Shown in pieces: positions 1-4,906 of a stretch of DNA of 6,111 bases. The notes below the pieces were generated by a model, which saw nothing but the letters and a program-made list of their open reading frames with translations, ran no database searches and was not told the origin of the DNA. Location of the stretch: positions 1 to 6,111 of the forward strand of contig JAUWLI010000193.1 of NCBI GenBank assembly GCA_030613765.1. Reading direction: 5' to 3'. Origin of the DNA: Phycisphaerae bacterium. GTDB taxonomy: Bacteria; Planctomycetota; Phycisphaerae; Sedimentisphaerales; SG8-4. The position numbers were made by a program, and so were the translations under genes. Within the stretch, counting starts at the first letter, position 1. The number at the start of each line of letters is the position of its first letter.

Positions 1-70
1 TAGTTCTTACAATACTCTGCTACATCAGCCTGTGCTAAGTTTTTAACGTGTACCGGATAAGCAGCACGCC

Positions 71-75
71 AGGAG
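71..75 (+). promoter_or_regulatory. Shine-Dalgarno site selecting the start at 84
   Basis: AGGAG lies 8 nt before the ATG at 84. An in-frame ATG at 48 would add 12 residues but has no purine-rich box upstream of it. The site therefore favours the shorter protein, beginning MDNRKNK. Confidence 0.75.
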
Positions 76-83
76 ATAAGAAA

Positions 84-1094
84 ATGGATAATCGAAAGAA
101 CAAATACATTTCAGAGGCCTTAAAAATAGCCGATGACTTAATGGAGCTTGCCAACGATGAAGCTGGCCTTGTGGATGAGGGCGGCTTCGGCATACTCCTT
201 GGCGTAATGCGGGATTGTGCCTATAAGATTCGACGCCATGCAGAACATGAAGGACACAAAGCAAAGATTGCCTGTGTACGTGCAGATGCCATTTTAGTGA
301 TTTTCGCCTTAGGGACGTTGTCAATATTGTTCGCTTCACCGGTCAGCGCGACTTCTATTATTCTCTCAACCGACGCGACGGAAACATTAGGTGGATTGAC
401 CTTCACTGACGGCGACTTAGCTGAGTATAACCCGACAACCGACACCGCAATATTGTACTTCGATGAAAGCTCATTTGCCGGTGATGAGGAAATTGACGCC
501 GTTCACGTGCTTGCCAACAGCAATATTATTCTCTCAACTGCGGGCGGGGCAACACTCGGTGGGTTGACATTTGGGAATGGTGACCTTATCGAGTACAATC
601 CGACAACTGATGTGGGAACGTTGTACTTCGACGAAAGTTTGTTCGTCGGCGGCGATGAAGACATCGATGCGGTGCACATCCTTGATAATGGCAATATTAT
701 TCTTTCAAGTACTGCCGCGTCAACACTTGGCGGGCTGAGCTTCAGCGAAAGCGATCTTATCGAGTACAACCCTACAACCGACGTAGCAACTTTATTTTTT
801 GATGGAAGCTTGTTCGACAGCTCTGAAAACATCGATGCGGCGTACATCCTTGACTGCAGCAACATTATTCTTTCAACCGAGGGTGCTGCGACGCTTGGCG
901 GGCTGACGTTCGCGAATGGCAGCCTGGCTGAATACAATCCGACAACGGATGTCGCGACTTTATACTTCAGCGAAAGTCTCTTCTCTAACAACGCCAACAT
1001 CGATGCCGTTTACGTTACGACACTGCCTGAGCCGGCGACGATAGCTCTGTTGGGACTCGGCTGCCTGATATTCGTGGGGTGCAAACGCAGATAG
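84..1094 (+). CDS. PEP-CTERM sorting-domain protein with four tandem ~56-aa repeats and an N-terminal soluble extension
   Basis: A predicted exported surface protein of 336 residues; its biochemical function is unknown. The start at 84 is chosen for its AGGAG box. Residues 1 to about 60 are charged and helical-looking (it includes ALKIADDLMELAND and MRDCAYKIRRHAEHEGHK), unlike a normal signal-peptide n-region. A hydrophobic stretch (ADAILVIFALGTLSILFA) then ends in SPVSA, a plausible signal peptidase site near residue 89. Four repeats follow, each with LGGL(T/S)F, EYNPTTD and an IDA motif. The C-terminus has the full PEP-CTERM layout: LPEPAT, a hydrophobic helix, then a terminal KRR. In known systems exosortase recognises this signal and cleaves it during export to the outer envelope or matrix. 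The repeats resemble beta-rich, propeller-like units often found in PEP-CTERM proteins; the fold is inference. The next gene converges on it, 65 bp away. The long N-terminus could be a fused small cytosolic protein. Confidence 0.85.
   Translation: MDNRKNKYISEALKIADDLMELANDEAGLVDEGGFGILLGVMRDCAYKIRRHAEHEGHKAKIACVRADAILVIFALGTLSILFASPVSATSIILSTDATETLGGLTFTDGDLAEYNPTTDTAILYFDESSFAGDEEIDAVHVLANSNIILSTAGGATLGGLTFGNGDLIEYNPTTDVGTLYFDESLFVGGDEDIDAVHILDNGNIILSSTAASTLGGLSFSESDLIEYNPTTDVATLFFDGSLFDSSENIDAAYILDCSNIILSTEGAATLGGLTFANGSLAEYNPTTDVATLYFSESLFSNNANIDAVYVTTLPEPATIALLGLGCLIFVGCKRR
357..1016 (+). repeat. Four in-frame tandem repeats of 56-57 codons
   Basis: The units begin at 357, 525, 696 and 864, each with codons for IIL(S). 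Lengths are 168, 171 and 168 bp, and the fourth runs into the sorting signal after about 51 codons. Aligned by eye, units 1 and 2 share about 40 of 56 residues. EYNPTTD is identical in all four, LGGL and IDA are also invariant, and the middle of each unit carries L(Y/F)F(D/S). The DNA is also visibly similar but not identical, for example at the unit junctions around 515-535, 686-706 and 854-874. This fits old duplication followed by divergence under selection. Confidence 0.9.
1026..1091 (+). other. PEP-CTERM sorting signal (coding segment)
   Basis: This segment encodes PEPAT, a hydrophobic helix (IALLGLGCLIFVGC) and the basic end KRR directly before the stop. It is the three-part signal recognised by exosortases of the EpsH/XrtA type. 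Two cysteines sit inside or beside the helix. No exosortase gene is in this window. Confidence 0.85.
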
Positions 1095-1159
1095 TTTAAC
1101 TTTACCGGCACTGTGACGCGGCGGCTGTCTCAAGCCTCGACAATCAACTCTTTAGCATC

Positions 1160-2290
1160 TCAATTTTTCTCTATATAAAGCGTCTGGCTGGGGAATGCGA
1201 ACTCGATTTTCTCAGCTTCAAATCGCTTCATAATCTCGATATTGACGCGCTCGTTGACTTCGTGATACAGCCAATAGTCGGGGGGCTTGACCCAGTAACT
1301 CATGTAAATATTCAGCGACCAGTCGTTGAAGTCGCTGAAATAGACCCTTGGCGGATATTTGGAATCAGTATTTATCTCGGGCGCATTGGATAAAACCTCT
1401 TTTATAATCTGAACCGCCCGCTCAGCGCCGCGTTGACCTGAATCATAAGTTATGGTGATGTTGGATTTCCTGCGAATATAGGGGCGTCTCCCAACGTTTT
1501 CCACAGCGGAGTTTACAATTACACTATTTGGTACGGTCACGAGATGTCCCTGAAGTGTGCGGATTTTCGTGCTTCTGAATCCGACTTGCTCAACGGGGCC
1601 CACATGATCTGCGATTTTTATCATCTCATCAATTTGAAAAGGCCTGTCTGCAAAAATCGCAATCGAGCCGAAGAAATTGGCAATCGTGTCCTTGGCAGCA
1701 AGTGCGATAGCAATACCACCGACGCCGGCACTAACCAGAATCGTTCTTATCTCGGCATCCAAAATCCCATCGGCAATCCACAGTGCGGCTATAATGGTGA
1801 TAGTTGCGCGAAGCGATTTTCTTATCACAGGCACCAGCATATCATCCATCTTCGTCTGAGTCTTACCTGTCCATCGCAGTAGATAATGTTCGATGATATC
1901 GACCAGCCGATACAACGCATAAGCTAATGCGATGGCAGCAACGGCCTGGACAATTTTTGTCCAGTAGTCCGCGATTGCCGGGCTGATAGCTTCCTCGCCA
2001 AAGAGCATGAAAGCCTTGCAGATGAATAAAGCCACAGCAAAAAAGGCCACTGATATAGGCTTTGTCAGGCATCTTAAAAATAGAGTCAGGGCTGTTAGGC
2101 CGCGTTTTTTGTCTCTGCGGACTGTAAAGCTGTTGATTACGAACTGGACGATTTTGCCTGCCGCCATTGTGACCAACACCACGAGCAAAACAATCAGAAA
2201 TCGCCAAATCTCGTTGCCCATGATTCTGTAGCCGATAGTTGTCTGCCACCAATCGCCTGAAGCTATTATCGTTTGTGCTGAAACCATCAT
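1160..2290 (-). CDS. MscS-family small-conductance mechanosensitive ion channel
   Basis: A 376-residue inner-membrane channel expected to open under membrane tension and release solutes during hypo-osmotic shock. Hydrophobic segments lie near residues 29-52, 76-97, 111-134 and 159-178, followed by the pore helix at about 184-212. That is two more membrane helices than the 286-residue E. coli MscS. The pore helix has the Gly/Ala-rich face typical of the family (SAGVGGIAIALAAKD) and leads into FADRPFQIDE. The beta domain follows (GPVEQVGFRSTKIRT, VPNSVIVNSAVENV at 253-266), then the C-terminal alpha/beta domain ending EFAFPSQTLYI. TKMDDMLVP (146-154) is the usual linker of longer family members. 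Two adjacent ATGs (2290 and 2287) follow GAGG at 2297-2300; spacing does not separate them clearly. The gene is divergent from the DUF4405 gene and convergent with the PEP-CTERM gene. Family assignment is firm; the gating properties and ion preference cannot be read from sequence. Confidence 0.95.
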   Translation of the reverse strand: MMVSAQTIIASGDWWQTTIGYRIMGNEIWRFLIVLLVVLVTMAAGKIVQFVINSFTVRRDKKRGLTALTLFLRCLTKPISVAFFAVALFICKAFMLFGEEAISPAIADYWTKIVQAVAAIALAYALYRLVDIIEHYLLRWTGKTQTKMDDMLVPVIRKSLRATITIIAALWIADGILDAEIRTILVSAGVGGIAIALAAKDTIANFFGSIAIFADRPFQIDEMIKIADHVGPVEQVGFRSTKIRTLQGHLVTVPNSVIVNSAVENVGRRPYIRRKSNITITYDSGQRGAERAVQIIKEVLSNAPEINTDSKYPPRVYFSDFNDWSLNIYMSYWVKPPDYWLYHEVNERVNIEIMKRFEAEKIEFAFPSQTLYIEKN

Positions 2291-2338
2291 ATCTTACCTC
2301 ACTGATTGTTTTTGTGCCTTTTTATATAGTATCGGTTG

Positions 2339-2351
2339 TATGCATTGCATA
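2339..2351. promoter_or_regulatory. Inverted repeat in divergent intergenic region (possible operator)
   Basis: TATGCA-T-TGCATA is a perfect 6-bp inverted repeat around one central base. It is flanked by GTTG (2335-2338) and CAAC (2356-2359), which can extend the symmetry with four unpaired A on one side. It lies about 50 bp upstream of the mscS-like start and 110 bp upstream of the DUF4405 start, where a regulator could affect either gene. The region is AT-rich, so chance is a real alternative. I found no convincing -35/-10 pair for either gene in 2291-2461. Confidence 0.3.
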
Positions 2352-2461
2352 AAAACAACGATTTTTGATGCGATTTTGCTTTACTTCAACGAAAGCTATG
2401 CGAAAATGCGTTTTTATATTATTGAAGCCTGGCTGGATTTCGGGGATCGGACTCGATAGAC

Positions 2462-2782
2462 ATGATGAAACGCGGAACGTTGAATTTTGTTGTTGATTTC
2501 GTCAGCTTTATCAACCTGGTATGTCTGGCTTTAACGGGCTTTATTTTGAAGTACATTCTGCTTCCCGGCACCGGGGGGCGTGGTCGTGTGCTGCATGGTG
2601 GCCGCAGTGGAGAGCAGATAAAACAGCTGTGGTCAATGACCCGTCACCAATGGGGTGATATCCATTTCTATCTGGCGCTTCTTTTTGTGGTTTTGATGGC
2701 TTTGCATATCTTTCTGCACTGGAGCTGGATAAAGAATTATTTCAACGCGATCCTGGGTATTGGGCGAAAAACAAGCAATTAA
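2462..2782 (+). CDS. DUF4405 domain two-helix membrane protein
   Basis: A 106-residue protein matching the pattern I associate with DUF4405: an N-terminal membrane helix (about 10-33, FVSFINLVCLALTGFILKY), a glycine/arginine-rich loop (about 36-50), the motif SMTRHQWGDIHF (58-69), and a second helix ending LHIFLHWSWI (81-90). Histidines at 62, 68, 82 and 86 sit at the helix boundary and on the second helix. Related small membrane proteins resemble pieces of b-type cytochromes, so haem or redox function is possible but unproven. The start is ATG 2462 or the adjacent ATG 2465. No good Shine-Dalgarno site is visible (the nearest purine run, GGGGA at 2442-2446, is too far), and an in-frame stop at 2423 limits upstream extension. 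No cytochrome or oxidoreductase gene is adjacent here. Confidence 0.8.
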   Translation: MMKRGTLNFVVDFVSFINLVCLALTGFILKYILLPGTGGRGRVLHGGRSGEQIKQLWSMTRHQWGDIHFYLALLFVVLMALHIFLHWSWIKNYFNAILGIGRKTSN

Positions 2783-2795
2783 AAGCAGATTTTCC

Positions 2796-2823
2796 TTGAC
2801 TGTCAGTCACTAAAGCGTATAAT
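2796..2823 (+). promoter_or_regulatory. Sigma70-type promoter for the fibre/peptidase operon
   Basis: TTGACT (2796-2801, five of six consensus bases) and TATAAT (2818-2823, all six) are separated by 16 bp. Transcription would start near 2830, leaving a leader of about 140 nt before the start codon at 2968. This is the best promoter match I found in the window. It sits directly after the DUF4405 stop codon and points at the downstream pair of genes. Confidence 0.7.
2797..2809. promoter_or_regulatory. Perfect inverted repeat overlapping the -35 box (candidate operator)
   Basis: TGACTG-T-CAGTCA has 6-bp perfect arms around a single central base, and its left arm covers five of the six -35 bases. 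A dimeric repressor bound here would block polymerase; an activator is less likely at that position. No regulator gene is adjacent, so the binding protein is unknown. Part of the symmetry is forced by the -35 consensus. Confidence 0.4.
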
Positions 2824-2869
2824 TGAATTATTCTGAATGGCTTTGCGACAGGAAGAGTGGTGCAAAAAA

Positions 2870-2941
2870 ATGATTATATTTGTCTTTTCCGGGGGATTTC
2901 ACATTAAATTACAGGCGTACATAGTGTGCGCTGCGACATAG
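2870..2941 (+). CDS. Possible 23-codon leader ORF (weak)
   Basis: ATG at 2870 opens a frame that begins MIIFVFSGGFHIK and stops with TAG at 2939-2941, all within the predicted leader of the operon. A purine-rich run (AGGAAGAG, 2850-2857) precedes it, but about 12 nt away, further than ideal. It shows no amino-acid bias of the kind that marks attenuator peptides. It could equally be a chance frame in untranslated leader. Confidence 0.15.
   Translation: MIIFVFSGGFHIKLQAYIVCAAT
2915..2931 (+). other. Hairpin in the operon leader
   Basis: GCGTAC (2915-2920) can pair with GTGCGC (2926-2931), including one G-U pair, around the 5-nt loop ATAGT. It ends 24 nt before the Shine-Dalgarno site at 2956. 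No T-run follows, so it is not an intrinsic terminator. It may stabilise or tune the mRNA leader. I do not recognise a known riboswitch class in 2830-2967. Confidence 0.3.
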
Positions 2942-2967
2942 AAACAATTTTTTGAAAGGAGCACAAA

Positions 2968-4887
2968 ATGAAAAGAAGAAGAATTTCAGCAATGTTGGTT
3001 TTGGTAACGTTAATGGTTTTGGTATCGCAAGCGAGAGGGACGGAATATCTGACAATCAACGGTGAGGATGTTGATTCGATTAATTTAACTGTGGGCCAGA
3101 GCTGCACGATTGAAGTGGTTTCCAGCGGTGGTGCCCTGCCTTACATAAGGAGGCTCGATCCTACAAATTTCAGTTTAAGTGACTTAGGGCTTATTGAGAT
3201 CAGACCCGAAGCGGGAGCCGGAGCGTCTGTGGCGCCTGTAGGAGATACCGAGTATCAACTGACTGCGGGAACCGGGATGGTAGCCGGGGTGCACTTTGTC
3301 TTTGGTTATACCGCAACGGGTATCGGTCAAAAAGAGGTAGAACTCAGAAATATTTTGGGAGGCGACCCTATTGATTCAATTGTTATTAACGTAACACCCG
3401 CTCCGGCAGGGACGGCCTTTACCTACCAGGGCCGGCTGATGGATGCCAACGGTCCGGCCGACGGGAAATACGACTTTGAATTCAGGCTATTCCAGGATCC
3501 GGTCCTTAACAGTTTTCAGGTAGGAGCGACTATTGATATAAACGACCTTGATGTAATCGACGGCTACTTCACGGTATTATTGGATTTCGGAAACAACGCG
3601 TTCACTGGTGATGCGAGGTGGCTTGAGGTTGGGGTTAAGCCCTGGGACAGTGAGGAACGCTGTACCATCCTGAGTCCTCGGCATGAAGTGACTCCGACGC
3701 CTTATGCCATTTATGCCGAAAACGCCAGCACGGACAACGACTGGATGATCTCCGGGAACGATATGTATTCAATTCCTTCCGGCAAGATAGGGATCGGGAC
3801 AACCACTCCAGTCTCGTCACTCGAGGTGATCAGCCCTCTCGACACGCATGCAATTCGGGCCACATCCAACTACATTCCCATCTACGCCTTGCGCACACCC
3901 CCGACGGGGACCTGGCCTGCGGTTCAAGGTGACTGTAACTCGCTTTACAACGGTGCTTCCGCGATACGAGGTAAAATCCTCAGCACTACGCCGGGTTCTC
4001 TGTCGGCCGGCGTCTACGGCTACAACTCCGGGGAAGGAACCAACGGCGTGGGTGTGCGAGGCCATCACGTTGGCAGCGGCACAGGCGTATACGGACAGTG
4101 CGACAACGGCTTTGGGGGATATTTCGTCGGCGCGAAGAATTACTTCGGAGGCAACGTCGGTATTGGAACTACAAATCCACGTACGGGTTTGGAAATCTTA
4201 GGTACGACCGGCCTGCGTGTCACGACGGGTGACCATTCAAACGTCTTTGGAGATTTCAAACACGCTTATTCCGGCGGATTGATTATAAATGCAAATGCCG
4301 GTGGCGGATGGGCGGATATGAGTCTGCAGACAGATGGAACGACAAGAATGTTTATTGAAAGCGGAGGTAATGTCGGCATCGGAATGGGAACGGAAGTACC
4401 ACCGGAAAGACTTACTGTCAGGGGAAATATCCTGGTACAAAGTAGTTCAGGGGCGAGTGTTGCCGAAATTGGAGAGGGCCTTGACTACGCTGAGGGTTTT
4501 AACGTGACCGAAAATGCAGATATCGAAGCGGGTACTGTACTGGTGATAGATTCTGATAATCCCGGCAAGCTGACAGTAAGCCGGTCGGCCTACGACAGCA
4601 AAGTTGCCGGTATCGTGGCCGGCGCCAAGGGACTGGGCTCCGGTGTGCGTCTTGGAATCGGTCAGTTTGATCACGATGTTGCGCTTGCCGGCCGGGTCTA
4701 CTGCAATGTAGACGCGACAAAGGAAGCGGTGCAGGCCGGTGATTTACTCACCACTTCGGCCATGCCGGGATACGCCATGAAAGCGACGGATTATGACCAA
4801 GCCCGCGGCGCCATTTTAGGCAAGGCTATGCAAAAACTCCAAAAGGGACAAAAGGGACAGATATTAGTGCTGGTAACCCTGCAATAG
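2968..4887 (+). CDS. Secreted fibre-like protein with Ig-like N-terminus, FTYQGRL domain, GIGTTxP motifs and conserved C-terminal DYAEGF domain
   Basis: A 639-residue exported protein of unknown function. AAGGAG at 2956-2961, 6 nt before the ATG, fixes the start. A signal peptide (MKRRR, then hydrophobic 6-19) is probably cleaved near residue 24. Residues 25-145 look like a beta-rich, Ig-like domain (EYLTINGEDV, LTVGQSC). Residues about 151-250 form the FTYQGRLMD to TPTPYAIYA module. Next come GIGTTTP (275-281), GVYGYN and GVRGHH-type glycine repeats, GNVGIGTTNP (395-404) and GGNVGIGMG (466-474). Such motifs occur in phage tail fibres and in trimeric beta-structured surface proteins. Residues about 503-639 (GLDYAEGFNV, YDSKVAGIVAGAKG, ending QILVLVTLQ) resemble the C-terminal domains of such fibres, recalling the Peptidase_G2/intramolecular chaperone type; I infer that link from remembered patterns only. 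The peptidase gene follows 19 bp later. No PEP-CTERM or other anchor is visible. Confidence 0.85.
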   Translation: MKRRRISAMLVLVTLMVLVSQARGTEYLTINGEDVDSINLTVGQSCTIEVVSSGGALPYIRRLDPTNFSLSDLGLIEIRPEAGAGASVAPVGDTEYQLTAGTGMVAGVHFVFGYTATGIGQKEVELRNILGGDPIDSIVINVTPAPAGTAFTYQGRLMDANGPADGKYDFEFRLFQDPVLNSFQVGATIDINDLDVIDGYFTVLLDFGNNAFTGDARWLEVGVKPWDSEERCTILSPRHEVTPTPYAIYAENASTDNDWMISGNDMYSIPSGKIGIGTTTPVSSLEVISPLDTHAIRATSNYIPIYALRTPPTGTWPAVQGDCNSLYNGASAIRGKILSTTPGSLSAGVYGYNSGEGTNGVGVRGHHVGSGTGVYGQCDNGFGGYFVGAKNYFGGNVGIGTTNPRTGLEILGTTGLRVTTGDHSNVFGDFKHAYSGGLIINANAGGGWADMSLQTDGTTRMFIESGGNVGIGMGTEVPPERLTVRGNILVQSSSGASVAEIGEGLDYAEGFNVTENADIEAGTVLVIDSDNPGKLTVSRSAYDSKVAGIVAGAKGLGSGVRLGIGQFDHDVALAGRVYCNVDATKEAVQAGDLLTTSAMPGYAMKATDYDQARGAILGKAMQKLQKGQKGQILVLVTLQ

Positions 4888-4906
4888 AGAGAAAGTGAGG
4901 ATTATT

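Larger units (their letters stand above)
2783..2967. other. Intergenic control region and mRNA leader
   Basis: These 185 bp between the DUF4405 stop and the fibre-like start hold the promoter, its inverted repeat, the weak 23-codon frame and the hairpin listed separately, plus the AAGGAG box at 2956-2961. There is no terminator-like hairpin with a T-run after the DUF4405 gene, so read-through from that gene into the operon is possible. Confidence 0.6.

Noticed and set aside
8..13. TACAAT as a possible -10 box for the PEP-CTERM gene
   Set aside because: It fits five of six bases, but the matching -35 would lie outside the window, so the pair cannot be tested.
1..62. Minus-strand open frame reading VHVKNLAQADVAEYCKN toward the left edge, which looks protein-like
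   Set aside because: Traced upstream on the minus strand, the frame meets a TGA inside the first gene with no ATG, GTG or TTG start in between. About 20 sense codons is too short to claim a gene.
48..83. Start of the first gene at ATG 48
   Set aside because: There is no ribosome-binding site in front of 48, whereas AGGAG is correctly spaced before ATG 84.
503..1000. 165-codon minus-strand frame across the repeats
   Set aside because: It is the antisense of the tandem repeats and inherits their periodicity. The plus-strand frame has the start signal, export helix and sorting signal.
1123..1136. GGCT-GTCTCA-AGCC hairpin between the convergent genes as a terminator
   Set aside because: The stem is only 4 bp and no T-run follows on either strand, so it does not look like an intrinsic terminator.
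2371..2420. Promoter for the DUF4405 gene using TATATT (2415-2420)
   Set aside because: No -35-like hexamer lies 16-18 bp upstream, and the region is AT-rich enough to give such -10 matches by chance.
3848..4201. Overlapping long frames on both strands inside the fibre-like gene, including 117 codons on the plus strand
   Set aside because: They overlap a well-supported secreted-protein gene with recognised motifs. They lack ribosome-binding sites and have arginine/proline-rich, low-quality translations typical of shadow frames.
3787..4395. GIGTTxP motifs as evidence of a prophage
   Set aside because: The motifs occur in phage tail fibres, but also in many exported cellular proteins. No capsid, tail, integrase or packaging gene is present, and this protein has its own signal peptide.
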